Assembly (NCBI GenBank): GCA_036674765.1
Contig: JARVKI010000071.1
Coordinates: forward strand, 124,001-188,000
Direction of reading: 5' to 3'
DNA: 64,000 nucleotides
Source: Seiridium cupressi
Taxonomy: Eukaryota; Ascomycota; Sordariomycetes; Amphisphaeriales; Sporocadaceae
The position numbers and the translations under genes are program-made. Positions 12,066-26,239 of this stretch are shown here, in pieces (the stretch's first letter is position 1; every line of letters starts with the position of its first letter). A model generated the notes under the pieces. That model made no database searches, was not told where the DNA came from, and worked only from the letters and a program-made list of their open reading frames with translations.

Positions 12066-12896
12066 TCTGAGTTCGAATAGTAGTGCTCTAAGCCGATTAG
12101 ACCTACAGTTCGTTGTGATGCCGGACTGAAGCTTACTTACCTGGGACAGTCGGGTGTTGGAGGCGGCTGATGATACCATACAAGCCTGGCGAATAACAGA
12201 TGAACAGACTGATCGAAGCCTCACAGTGAAGTTGGATTTAGTATAAGAACACCACCGGCTGTTTTTTGTGGATTCAACTGTGAGATTATGGCCGTCGGGT
12301 AATTTCAGCCGGCTTAGACGGCTTGTACCTTGGCAATCAGAAAGTGGTTCGCTGACAGCATATCAAGTCCCCGCACTTCCCCCCGGATACTCCGCAGGTT
12401 GGGGTAATACACAGCACTGCGATATTGCGCTACCCCGGCAAGAAGAAATCCTTTCCGCCATATACCTAGGCATTGGGCCCATGAATACCACGGGTGCTTC
12501 CAGGGCCAATTTCTACTTGTATACATCTTGGGGGACTTTGATCGAAGGACTTACTAGTAATACTAATATGCGTTTAATACTGCACCTGCTTATTATGTCC
12601 ACCACTGACAGACTTGAGAGCACCCTAGAAGGGGCGCTAAGCCCGTCGCTCGACACCGAATTTGGTAACATTCTCAAGCAAGGACTTGAAATTCCCTGCA
12701 CATCACGGGATGGCTTCTTTGCAGAGCTCTTGTCCATAATGTAAATAATCGCGAGCTCAAGAACGAATCGAAACCATACAGTGTATCCTACTCCTATTGA
12801 CTTTAGTGGCACGCCCTTATCACCGAAGTCATATGGCTACCAGGTCATCTGACCCTTAACTCTGGTGCATTGGACTTTGGCTAGGTGAACGAGTCG
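12066..12896. other. Intergenic upstream of acetoacetyl-CoA synthetase
   Basis: Should hold the promoter of the minus-strand acetoacetyl-CoA synthetase gene. A 158-codon plus ORF at 12268-12744 has no recognisable motif and lies against a similarly open minus frame, so it was not called. Confidence 0.4.
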
Positions 12897-14126
12897 CTAG
12901 GGCAAGTTGGCAAGTCGGACTTGCTTAATCCTTATATTCAGCCTTCTTGAAACTGATCTGTGGACTGTCTCGAGGCATAGGGTGAACACCCTCTTTTTGT
13001 ACCATTCTCCTTGTGCGCCTAAATCAATGTCCCCTACGAAGTCATATACTGAATAGTCCGGTCCTTCCACCGTGTGCATTCTGTGTGACATTCATCTTTA
13101 CCTGAGTGTAGATAGGCTGATTTCTTACCCACGACTGATGGGAGTTCGGGTTTCTTTGTTCAAATTTACAGAGAACCAGGCTGATGGCATCGTCGAAAGA
13201 GGCGTGCACGCAGAAGTCGACGATACCAACTGTCACTCGGATCCAGTTCTCAATAGTAAATGAATTGGATGAAGTTGGACCAGCCGCGGTGATGCAGCAT
13301 ACAACATCGATCCAATCACTATTTGGTATGATAAGCATTTTGTAATCAGTCAAAGGCGCTGTAATGCTTAGAAAACCAAAGCTGCTAACACGTACTTACT
13401 ACGCAGATTGTTCATCGAGAACCCTCTATCCCTTCAGCCTACATGAACCTGTAGCATTCAAGACCCATTCGAGAGAATACGAAACTCGGAAACCAGCAGG
13501 TTCACAATATATCTGACAAGGTTGATTGACTCTTTATCAAAGTAAAGGACAGGGGATTTGGTCTCCTCCAACGTCCATTTGTAAGCCTGGAGAACCTACT
13601 CGCCAACACTGATGCCTGCATCGACAGACCAAAGGTTGCAGCCGTCACAATGCCCCAGCATTCCGTCCTTCGTCGCATATCCTGGACAGTTTGCGAGGTC
13701 ATTCTGTTGTTTGCGAATAACATTCTCGGTCTCTTCGTCCGCCGTGTTGCTCACAGCTGGGATACCATGTGCTCGTAAAAGCCTCGCAATTCGGTGACGA
13801 ATATGGGCACCCTCATTCGAGAAATGCTTCTCCCACCAGCCGGGATCGGTGTGATGGCCTTCAGGCGCCTTGTCCCTTGGCCGATAACGAGGGCCCTGTG
13901 GCAACGCACCCATAACGGGTAGAGTTGTAATAGGTAGCTCTTTGTAATCTGGCAAGGGCTCTGAGTTGTCAGCATCACGTTCATCTTCATCTTTGTCTAT
14001 CATGTCCGGGGTCGTGTAGGCTACGCAGGATTCCAGCTCCACGCCAAAAGTTAATCGTTGGCCAAAATCCGTCATGAACCGGACCGGTTTCCTAGGCTCG
14101 CCCCATAGTGTTTCTACAGCCGCCAT
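12897..14126 (-). pseudogene. Decayed fungal amidoligase gene
   Basis: Reads as an amidoligase-type (PF12224-like) protein broken by stops. The first 176 codons from the ATG at 14126 are open and contain FGVELES, close to the family FGVELEF, and DPGWWEKHF. In the same frame come TAG (13598-13596), then SPVLYF (a conserved block), then TGA twice flanking QVHVG and RDRGFSM, which match the family LHVHVG...RGF block. A normal donor (GTAAGTACG) and acceptor then lead into TIENWIRVTVGIVDFC, like the family segment after the EFRQHEG motif. The last block (DIDLGAQGEWYKKR) is in another frame. Three nonsense codons and a frame change inside conserved blocks argue for a pseudogene rather than missed introns. 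Confidence 0.72.
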
Positions 14127-15496
14127 AACTTGTTGCTGACTTAGTACATTACGATTGACTCAAAATATGTGCAAATACGCGAAGGGATCATTGGACTTTT
14201 CGTTCAAAAGGTTGAGAGACATCGTTATTGGACTTGGTAGTGTATGCTTTTGTCTAGAAGTTGTCGGGTGCGGTATATCATCTTCCTTCAGCTCGAGCGC
14301 TTTGTTGAAGGACTCGCGTATCGGTTCTGTTTTCATATATCAGCGTACTAAAGATATGACCCGAAATATCCTCGTTCGCTGTATAAAAAGAAAAGAGTTC
14401 CCGCCAGAAGATGCTTTAAAAGTTCTCTTACGCAGGGAAAAGTAGCACCAGCTTATACCACAAGATTACATATTTTGCACATGTATGCTACACCATGAAC
14501 TATCATGATGAAGTATAGAAAGTGGTAATATGGCGATATTTAGAGAGCCAATCTTCTCAACTATCAGCGTTGTCATGTTTTGCTGAATATAATCATCCAC
14601 ATATGCAAAATGGTAATTTAGGGCTTAAGCTGGTTTTTATACTCTTTCTTCTTTTTGATATTCTTTATACCAAGTCCGGCACGGGTAACATAATGGAATT
14701 GTAGCAATGGGTATCAATATTTGGATTTATCCTTGTCCTTGACTACCCGGCAATTTCTGCTTGTGGCCTGTAGCTCCCCATCTGGTCCCGATATACACAA
14801 CGAAGCGGGCAAAGTCATATGGCTCGTCGTGGAGCAAGGGAACACCTGGCCCCAATGGGGTTTGCTCCGGAAAATATTCAACTAAACGAACACAGCACAC
14901 TGGTGAACTAATCATGGATAGTCGGGTATTAGAATGCACATGTCCACAAAGCTGTGTTGGAATTTTGAGAGATGCAGAGGCAGATGGAATAAACACAAAT
15001 GTGGGACAAGTGCATTCGTATATATTGTTAGTATCTTTGAAGATCATGCTTGTTCCCTATTAGATAACTCAATCCGGATATCCTAGCGCGCTGACGTATC
15101 CGACACGCCTTCGTGGAGCAACCGACAGATCTGAGGTGTAGACTCGGAAAAGCCCTTGAGTGGTTATTTTTCCATCATATCCCAAAAACCGCAGCCTTAG
15201 TAGAATCCTATTTCCGGCGGGAATTGCAAAATTCATTCAGATAGCCCGGTGAATGGAGATTGTCCATCATAGATCGTATTTAGCCGCGAGAACATCACCC
15301 CACATCCCCGAACGCACCCCTCATTCTCGGGGTAGTATCCCCGGTGCGAAATGGACCGGGATCTTCTATACTGCCTAGGACAGACGTAATTAGAAAATCA
15401 GAGGAACCTGGAGAAGTGAAAATCATCCTGTGTCCGTTTCCATCAGTGCTATACTATCCGACCAAATTAGCAGCCATAGCTGAATAGTCAATCACC
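14127..15496. other. AT-rich intergenic stretch
   Basis: The left part (about 14140-14720) is visibly AT- and TA-rich, as in decayed fungal repeats, with no recognisable coding remnant. The right part is the presumed promoter of the DUF2264 gene and includes the palindrome at 15328-15343. Confidence 0.45.
15328..15343. promoter_or_regulatory. CGG-N10-CCG palindrome (possible Zn2Cys6 factor site)
   Basis: CGGGG and CCCCG form perfect 5-bp inverted arms around a 6-bp spacer (TAGTAT), giving a CGG-N10-CCG arrangement. Its centre is about 160 bp before the DUF2264 start codon. Fungal Zn2Cys6 regulators bind inverted CGG triplets, so this is a candidate operator. The overlapping CCCCGG also fits the reverse complement of the CreA consensus SYGGRG. 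Function is inferred only. Confidence 0.35.
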
Positions 15497-17799
<2,303 letters not shown>

Positions 17800-19437
17800 G
17801 GATTCGATGGCATAAGACGGCATACCCACCCCGACACTTCCTTGTGACGGATGGGATTTGAGGATGTGCTCGACCTACCAAGAATTTAGATTGTATCACA
17901 TCCAGACTTGTCTACTCGACGGTATCACACAGGCGGATCACCTTCATGAAACAGCCACAAAAGAAAGCTGTTGGGAGTTATGGAACCGTGCAGGAGAAGC
18001 CACATATCAATAGAATATGATTGGAGGGTTTCAAGCCACAATTGGCCTTGGTAAGATCAGGCCGCCAATGCTTTTCGTACCATGTGTGACTTGGCCTGCA
18101 TTTGGCCCAACAGTCATAGCTTTCCTATTATCAACGTGGTTGTTCTGGGATACGCCGTATGCAGTGTCAGACAATATACATCACCTCAGAGCGAAACCGG
18201 GAGTTGAACGTCTCAATCAACAACACGTGGGAGAAGATTCTGGGGAAGCCTTCATCCACATTATCCTCGGCTAAAACTTCCAGGGTATACTATGTTGTAT
18301 CCTTGTCATTAATGGGTCTTCTCAACGGCTAAAGGTGGGGAGACGGCGCCATTCACCCGTCCGCTACACCCCGGATTTTCCCAGTATACATAGTCATACA
18401 ACTCACCATGTGATGACGGTAATGTCTCTGTAGTTCAATCGTGCACCCACTCAAGCTGCTGTTTACATCACAAGTCCTAGCGCGTGGGCTGACTGATCCA
18501 TTATGGCGCACACCGCACCACACGCGAACAGGCAAGGCATTGAGAAGGAGTGCATATCGACAATCCTACCCGAAGTTGCGTCCCAGTTCTCTGGAAAGCC
18601 ACTCATCTCCGGCCTGCAGCGTTCTCTAACCAACGAGCTGCAACGTACCTGCCTACGGACCTCTGCCTTGGTGCGGCCCAGCGCCATTTCAGCACGGACG
18701 GAACCTTCTACCTTGCTTCTAGATCGACTACCATAGTATGCTTCGCTAGGCTTCACGGCACCCATGCCTCGTACGTAGCGGGCCCCTGCTCTTAATCATC
18801 TCGTCCAATCGCTTTCCTCCCTCTTCCGATGTGGGTGATATAAGGCAAGGTTGGGACGGCTCACCCAAGAGCCCCCCCCCCCCACCGGACCCGACGCAAA
18901 GGGCTTTCCGGGGAGAGGAAAAAGAATGGATGGCGCTTATTGGACCTGGGGTGTCACACCATTGCTGATATTGTTAATCCTCCGAATGAGCTGGATCTGG
19001 CCTGGCCTGCTGCCGTCGCGTACTCTGCCGAGCCTATCTGAAAGGACCGCACATGGGGGCATGCCTCTGTGTAAGCATCATTGTACAGTTATAGCTCGTC
19101 TAATGCAGGTTGACGGCGAAGCACATCCACAGAGCTGTCTCCTGTGCCGTCCCCCCTGGCTTGAAGGGCAGAAGCATGCGTCAACCGCCAGAAGGCCCGG
19201 ATTGCATATTACCTGCTGTGCCCCGTCTGTCAACGGTCCATCCATGCCATGCCAATGTCATGTTTTCATTTGTGACGAAGATCGAAAGAACCGGGATAAA
19301 GTAACCCCTACTTCTCTCTGAATCTTTCAAAAGCAAGTGATCGTCGCCGCCCGCCGAGCCTATTTCTTTGAGTTGGTAGAGCAGTTCAATATACATCATC
19401 TCACATGTCGTGTCTTTAGCGGCACTCTATAGCGGAA
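17800..19437. other. Intergenic between DUF2264 gene and sugar transporter
   Basis: Should contain the DUF2264 3' UTR and the transporter promoter. A run of C residues lies at about 18873-18883. Short ORFs overlap on both strands without recognisable domains. Confidence 0.45.
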
Positions 19438-22148
19438 ATGGGGAAGACATTGGTGAAGGTTCTGAGGCTGGTGATCAGAAATGATGCTATGAGAATCGAG
19501 TGTGTATCTCCAGCGAAATGGCGACCGAATTCTACCGGCGACGTGGCTGACTCACATTCTACAGTCCATCCCAAATATACGGATGGAGAGTCTTTGCGCT
19601 CGTGTGTGCATCATGGTAAGGGATCATTATTCCGTACAAGACGTACTCTAGGAATGCAAGACTAACAGACTAAATCAGTTTCGGTGGCATGTTGTTCGGC
19701 TGGGAGTAGGCAATCCTTCCACATTAATCGCAACGTCATCCTTATTTATTTATTTCTTTAGTATCGGCGCAATTGGGGGTATCCTGATAATGCCAAAGTT
19801 TCTACAGTAAGTGGCTACTAACAACTACTCCCGACTACTTACACAAGATACTAACAAAGTCAGGGACTATGGCATAGGCGATAACGAGAAAGATATTCTT
19901 TCGGAGAATAGTATGGATCATCTGCTGATGTCTATATCACTCTGTACAATTCAGTTTGAACTAATCATGGTGCAGTTGTATCGACTTTGCAAGCAGGGTG
20001 CTTTGTCGCATCACTCACAGTACGTTACGCCATCTCCTCCATACCCTCCATACATTCCGCCCCTACTTATATTAAATTCATCAACGCTAGGCTGCACCTG
20101 TCGCCGACAAGTTCGGGAGAAGGTGGTCGTTGATACTGGCAGCAATTATCACCTGCCTTGGGATTGCAGTCCAAGCGGCACCGACACTGAGTCTACCGGT
20201 CCTATACGTCGGTCGATTGATAGCCGGGTTTGGAGTCGGCGCTGCCTCGATGCTGACACCACTATACGTTTCCGAATGCGCGCCGAGAGCGATCCGAGGA
20301 GCATTGACAGGGTGCTATCAATTATTCATCGTCAATGGGGTGATGCTTTCGTTCTGGGTAAATTATGCCACACAATATCGTACGTATAATCTGGGGTCCC
20401 TACTTCCCCCTTTGAGCCTATTATCAGAGTGCAATCGTCGTTTTGCGAGCCAGATACTCCCGGTACCTGTTTCAGAATCTCCAAAAGCTAGCTTTCGAGG
20501 ACCATTACTAACCCCGATTTGATATCAGACTGGGCTGACCGGAATGTTTATTTGATCCCGCTCTCGTTGCAGGCTGTCCCGGCACTGTAAGTATATGGTA
20601 GAAGCAGAGGTCGAGGGCATGTTTGCTGACGACAGGGCTTTAGATGTATGCTAGTCGGGATGCTGTGGTGCCCTGAGAGGTAAGAACTACTAGTTTTCCT
20701 GTTGGTAATATTTGCTAATCGTGCCTAGCCCCCGTTGGACAGCCAAGATGGACGACTGGGAGAAAACAGCAGATATACTATCAAAATTAAGGAGGTCAGT
20801 GCTTAACACTGGAGTGCGGCTGTGGCATATACTGAATACAGACAAAGTTTACCCGACGATCACGAATACATCGACCACGAAATGTACGGCATGGCCGAGC
20901 AGCTCGAAATCGAACGGCGGCTTGTTGGCGACGCAACTACATGGACATTACTGAAAGAGATGTGGCTGATTCGGGGAAATCGCAATCGCGCCCTGATCTC
21001 CATGGGGCTGATGGTCTGCCAGCAGATGACCGGAGTAAACGCTATCGTAGGCACCGCCCATCCAACAATCCAGATGACTATAGTTGGGGACAACCCGTCG
21101 CTTGTATCAATACACCGTACGTGTGACGGGATGAGACACTGACACTGTGTTTTGCCAGAACTACTATGCCCCCCAAATGTTCCAGTCGCTGGGGATGACT
21201 AGTACGGGGAGTTCGCTCTTTGCGACCGGTATCTACGGGGTTGTCAAAGTCGTCGCCTGTCTGGCCTTTCTCATCTTTGCCGCCGACTCACTGGGACGGA
21301 GAATGAGTCTGCTCTGGACGAGTATTGCGCTCTCGATCTCCATGTTCATTATTGGTGTGTATATCTATGTTAGCCCGCCAATTGAGGGGCAGCCGGTAAG
21401 TTGTTCCATGCAGGATTCTCTCTGTGCACTCTCATAGCTTAACATGACGCGATAGATCCCGCCCTTTGGCTACGTGGCGCTCGTGTGCATCTTCCTGTCC
21501 GCAGCGTAAGTATAGGATCTCGTTTGCAATCTCATCACTACTGATTATGTCTATAGATTTTTCCAGTTTGGTTGGGGACCTTGTTGCTGGATCTATGTGA
21601 GCGAAATTCCCAGTGCACGCCTACGAGCCATGAATGTTGCGCAAGCAGCGGCAACACAATGGCTGTTCAACTTTGTGGTTGCGAGGAGTAAGTTCCACTG
21701 CTTGAACACTGCTCACTGACACAATCTTACTGATTTTAACTTAGCTGTCCCTACGATGATTAAAAACATGGGCTATCTTGGCTACGTAAGCTATACTATT
21801 CCGCAACTGCATTTACCTACTCCTGATCTGTTTTTGAACGCTCCTACTTGCGTAACTTTGACCACTAATCAATTACAATAGGGTACATACTTCTTGTTCG
21901 GCTCCTTCTGCGCCTCCATGTTCTTCTTTTCCTACTTCCTGATCCCGGAGACAAAGGGAATGAGCCTGGAGAAGATGGACGAGTTATTTGGCATAACCGA
22001 GATGCTCCGCGTGATACAGGACATAGATTCGCAAGCAACAGCACGGCGACCATATAGTTATCGTACCACAGCTGAATACGAACTCAAGGGCGAGGGCCAA
22101 TGGCAGAGGAACTTGTCCGGCGGGACTTCACAAGGGAGCGCCTCTTAA
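19438..22148 (+). CDS. MFS sugar transporter (hexose transporter type)
   Basis: Twelve-helix sugar/H+ symporter of the plasma membrane. Sixteen exons can be joined in phase: 19438-19499, 19565-19615, 19679-19705, 19762-19806, 19864-19910, 19976-20019, 20091-20379, 20529-20586, 20644-20679, 20729-20794, 20842-21046, 21159-21395, 21456-21505, 21557-21687, 21745-21785 and 21882-22148, giving 551 aa. The start fits fungal relatives ([18 protein letters not shown]). Sugar-transporter signatures follow in order: [82 protein letters not shown] and [15 protein letters not shown]. Every splice preserves the frame, so the gene looks functional. The intron number is high for this family, with exons as short as 27 nt. 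The substrate cannot be told from sequence. Confidence 0.92.
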
Positions 22149-22937
22149 GCAAAACGACTCACTGAGGGGTTTTTTTTGGTTTTTTTTTCTCTCTCTCTCT
22201 TTTTTCACGCGCTGCAGGGCCTGGTTTTACTCTCTTCATTATTATTGTTATTAGATATGTTGACAAACTGTATTTATGTGTTTAGGGCGTTTATGCGACT
22301 CCAAATGAGTCAGGTGGGTTGGGGACAGGCTGGTTCTGGGGGAGTATAGGTCGAGTTCGATAAACACTAAAAGAAAGGGCTTGAGCACAAGCATTTCATC
22401 TCCTCCATAGGGAGATGCGGAAATAAGAACTTTTCAGGTCTTGCTGTCAGCGTTGTATCCAAACGGACATATTTCCCACTTTTATCTTTGGCTAGAACGG
22501 CTTATACGCTCGGCTCCCCACAGATATATCTACTTCGACACAACGTTGAGTTAGCTCATTTAAGTCGGGTCGTTTGAGCTGTCCAGATACTCCTATTCGC
22601 TTCGGTAACCTAGGTTGAATGGTCACATGCCATGCCAAATTTATCTTGGAGAGACATCTCATTGTGAGAGTAAATTGATACAAAGGGACACATCTTTTCC
22701 ACCTTGCCCATTGGTTTCGTGCTCCATTTTACCGTTAGGCCATGCTATACCCGATCCGTTCCCTTTTGCCTAGCCAGAAACAACAACAACATAAGTCTGC
22801 AGAACACATTGGTCATAGGTATTTTGCTTATGTGGAGCTTGAGAATGCCCCCTTGGACTATGCCATTAGCATTTACGCACATATGCGTGATGTGTTCAGC
22901 TCCCATCCCAAGAATGCTTGCGTTCGTGGAGAATCAC
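22149..22937. other. Convergent intergenic with pyrimidine tract
   Basis: Just after the transporter stop codon the sequence becomes a T- and CT-rich tract (about 22169-22206). The rest separates the convergent transporter and phosphoserine aminotransferase genes and holds no recognisable gene. Confidence 0.5.
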
Positions 22938-24215
22938 TTATGCTTTAGCGAAGTCCTGGATGAATTGTGCGAGCTTTTGGGCGCCCTCGAGCGGTATCGA
23001 GTTGTAGTTGCTGGCTCGGACACCACCAATAGTCCGATATCCCTTCAAACCATCAAGACCCTTGGCCTTGGCCTGCTCGAGGAAGGCTTTCTCGGTTGCT
23101 TCCATGTCGCCACCTTTGCTAACCCGGAAGCAAATGTTCATCCGAGATCGTACAGACTTGTCCGGAACAACTTTGTAGACGTCTGGATACTTCTCCACAG
23201 CCTCATAAATGAGTCTTGCCTTTTCGTTAGAAACAGCCTCCTGTCCATCGACCTTGTACTGCCTGTAGGTGGACAGTAGTTTCTTCAGGACCAGGCCCGC
23301 GATGTAGACATCGAAAATGCTTAGAGTGTTGTACAAGCTGTTGTTTTTCGCAATTGTCTCGTAAGAAAGCAGGATAGGGGGGATAGGCAAGCCCAACTTC
23401 CTCAAAAGCTTTGGGGATGGCTGGGGAGAGGACGGAGGCAGAAGACTCTTCTTGACAATGGCAACAGTAACACCAGTCGATCCGAGGTTCTTCTGCGCCC
23501 CGAAGAAGATCAGGTGGTAGTTCTTAACAGGTATCCTCCGTGACAGGATATTTGAGGACATGTCTGCGACCACGATGGGGCCCGACCCATCTGCCTTTGG
23601 TGCAAGGACCTCAGGAAACTTGGGGAATTCGACGCCGTCCACTGTCTCGTTGTCACAGTAATAAACCATGGCGGCATCCTTGGAGAGTTTCCATGTGCTC
23701 TCGTCAGGAATCTTGCCGAACTTCTTGTCGTTGATTGTCCGTGCATCAGTGGCCAGATTGACATACTCTTCCCCGAGCAGCCGGCATGCTTCTTGATATG
23801 CCTTGAGTGACCAACCACCCGTCACCAGATAGTCGAGCTTCAACTCGGATGCCACCTGCTTCTGCAGGAGCTCCGTAACCTTGGCCCCATCGTCGCCGAC
23901 TTGCTTGGTGGCCTCCTGCTGCTTCCGGGCAACCCAAGCGCCCACTATGTTGTAGACGGTAGCAGAGAACTCGCCGGTGCCGCCGCCCTGCATGAACAGG
24001 ATCTCATAATCATCAGGGATATCGAGATAGCTAGCCAAATCTGCCTTGGCTTCGTTGATGATCTTAGTGGCGTGGGCGGAGCGATGCGAGTGCTCGGCGA
24101 TGCCCAAGCCCGTGCCCTCAAAGTCTAGCAGGGCGCTTGCGGCTTTCTCCAAGACATCGGTTGGCAGCGCGGCCGGGCCAGCACCAAAATACGTGATCTC
24201 TGCTCGGGTAGGCAT
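22938..24215 (-). CDS. SER1: Phosphoserine aminotransferase
   Basis: PLP-dependent class V aminotransferase that converts 3-phosphohydroxypyruvate and glutamate to phosphoserine, the second step of serine synthesis, in the cytosol. Intronless, 425 aa, starting at an ATG. The N-terminus has the family signature FGAGPAALP. MQGGGTGEFSA at about residues 75-85 is the phosphate/PLP-binding region. The Schiff-base lysine is predicted at K242 in FFGAQKNLGSTG. The C-terminal region RTIGGVRASNYNSIP fits substrate binding. The length is slightly above the yeast enzyme because of a short insertion around residues 100-115, which is usual in filamentous fungi. Fully intact. Confidence 0.96.
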   Translation of the reverse strand: MPTRAEITYFGAGPAALPTDVLEKAASALLDFEGTGLGIAEHSHRSAHATKIINEAKADLASYLDIPDDYEILFMQGGGTGEFSATVYNIVGAWVARKQQEATKQVGDDGAKVTELLQKQVASELKLDYLVTGGWSLKAYQEACRLLGEEYVNLATDARTINDKKFGKIPDESTWKLSKDAAMVYYCDNETVDGVEFPKFPEVLAPKADGSGPIVVADMSSNILSRRIPVKNYHLIFFGAQKNLGSTGVTVAIVKKSLLPPSSPQPSPKLLRKLGLPIPPILLSYETIAKNNSLYNTLSIFDVYIAGLVLKKLLSTYRQYKVDGQEAVSNEKARLIYEAVEKYPDVYKVVPDKSVRSRMNICFRVSKGGDMEATEKAFLEQAKAKGLDGLKGYRTIGGVRASNYNSIPLEGAQKLAQFIQDFAKA

Positions 24216-26239
24216 TTCTTCTTCTTCTTAGTTTGAAGATGACCAGTGCGAAACTCTACTGGGATATGGATCCTTTGATACCTAGTCAGAGCGGGAATGA
24301 AAGTGGGCGGTCCTGCAAGCGTAACCGTGACGGTGTGGCGAGATATGAAGATCGCCAATGCCCGGGCTGTTTTCAGGAAGGCCGATGAGCAGAATGCTTC
24401 GAAAATACGGGCAAATGGAACGCTAGCCCAGGCAAATCCTCGAGAATTACAATCAGTGTCTGAAGGTACGGCTCATCGCTACATATCGGACTAGGGTATG
24501 ACTGATTTGTGTTCATCCAGAAACAATTCAGCTTTTAGCTTGGCCCCTCACACTCCCCGACGTCGGAAGCTGATGGGATTCACTGCTACCTATGACTACG
24601 CACTACATATGCGCATGGTCTCTCCTTCCTGACTCGAGCTACCCCGGATTTAGCGGTTCATGTTGGGCCACTTGAGCTAGGGTTTGCTGGCCGCCCGTAC
24701 GTACATGTCAGATGTATGTATGTGATGCAAGTAGGTACAGCGACAATAGCGTGGGGTAGTGCCGCAGCAGGAGCTCGCTTAGGGCCAGGCACGGCTTCTA
24801 GAAAGACTCGAGCAGAAACCCTACCGGGCTGTGCCTGCTAGCACTTCACTCAACCCAGTAATCCAGGACCGAGACTAAGAGTCTAGAAACACGGTGATGT
24901 CGGTTAAGGAGTTAGTGGTATCAATGTAAAAAGTACCTTACCATTGAGATCCGAAGACGTCGAAATTTATGGCATGATCTCGACAAGCGATATGACGCCA
25001 CATGCTTGACCTATTTATTACTAAGAACCAAGCGATCCGTGACAGTTCATGCTGTAAGTTCCACCGATTGCAGGCCATTGCACGTCGGCAATTCTTCTGC
25101 CTCCCGCTCTCCCGGGCGTGGAGACGAATGCAGCAGCGGGCATGGCATCCGCTTAGAGGCGAGCCGGGAGAAGGATTGCCATACATACATAGTCTGGGCA
25201 CTGCGTCTCGACGGTATTTGTAAGTGCAGTATCAGTTGCAGCCGGGCTCCATGAAGATCATAGTCGACAGGGATCTCGGGGATATCTTGGTCTCTAAGCT
25301 AGCTCTGTTCCCATCCGAAGCCCGTCCCCTGCATCTGGAGACCTCGGACCTTGGCCGGCCCTGCCCGCCCATGCCTCGCCGTGTGTGCGTCTTGCGTGCC
25401 TCTCAACGCTGCATGAAGCCCTTGGACCCCTGAGAGAGGATAAAGTTTAAGGCGACGGGTCTTGGTAGGCTATTGGCAGTAGGGCGAACTCTCAAACGAA
25501 CGAGGGATCTCATTATACCCAACCTGGCAGTTGCTAGGACTGGATGGTCTGGTGCTTCCGGGGGTGGGTAAGGCAATCAAGGCAATCTCAACTGCCGAGG
25601 TCGACGCATTGGACATATCGATGCACAGAACACCGACTTTTCGAGATGGGGGTTACCCAAAGAAGGGCCGACGAGTGTCGCTGTTGGACATTATAAAACG
25701 ATGATATTACCTGTCAAGCTCCATGGTAATGTTTCATGGCCTGTCTCCCCTACCTCTTCCCTCTCTCTCTCTCTCTCTCTTCCTCTTCGAGACTCTGCGC
25801 GGCTCGACCGAGAGTTCTTCTTCCGGTTCCCTATATAACTATAAATATCCTCTTTTGCAATGAGCGTGCAGTGTGCAATTTATCATATTGTCCAAGACGG
25901 GCCATGAAGAGGAGCCGCAGAAAGTGGTGTTGTGCTACCTGCTGCGCGGCTCCAAGTTGAGACGAGACTGGAAGAAATGTCCGAGAGAAAGAATTCCGAG
26001 GCTGGCCCTGCGCGACACTCGTCTCATGCCGTCCCTGTAGCTTCTTTCCGTACGTCATCCCGTCCAAACTTCCCAACACTTACACAATTCTGCAATTCTG
26101 CGAAAAACACAAAACCATCAACGACCTAGGAAGCGAAACACGGATTCTCCTGGCTGGAGCGCACAATCGACTTCGCTCCAATCCCCCTATCTCTCGCTCT
26201 CCCCGACTCAATGGTGCTGGGGAGTTCACTACCCGACTA
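24216..26239. other. Divergent promoter region, SER1 and SDR-like gene
   Basis: Two kilobases between divergent genes. A CT dinucleotide tract lies at about 25760-25781, followed by a TATA-like segment (ATAACTATAAATA) at about 25836-25848, about 390 bp before the SDR-like start codon. This looks like a pyrimidine-rich promoter for that gene. No other gene was recognised. Confidence 0.45.

Noticed and set aside
12268..12744. 158-codon plus ORF
   Set aside because: No homology pattern and another open frame on the opposite strand; likely chance.
18180..18230. GAGTTGAAC-like reverse B box on the minus strand
   Set aside because: No matching stems or A box; probably chance.
25860..25907. Possible 15-codon uORF before the SDR-like gene
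   Set aside because: It lies so close to the TATA-like element that it may be outside the transcript; no evidence either way.
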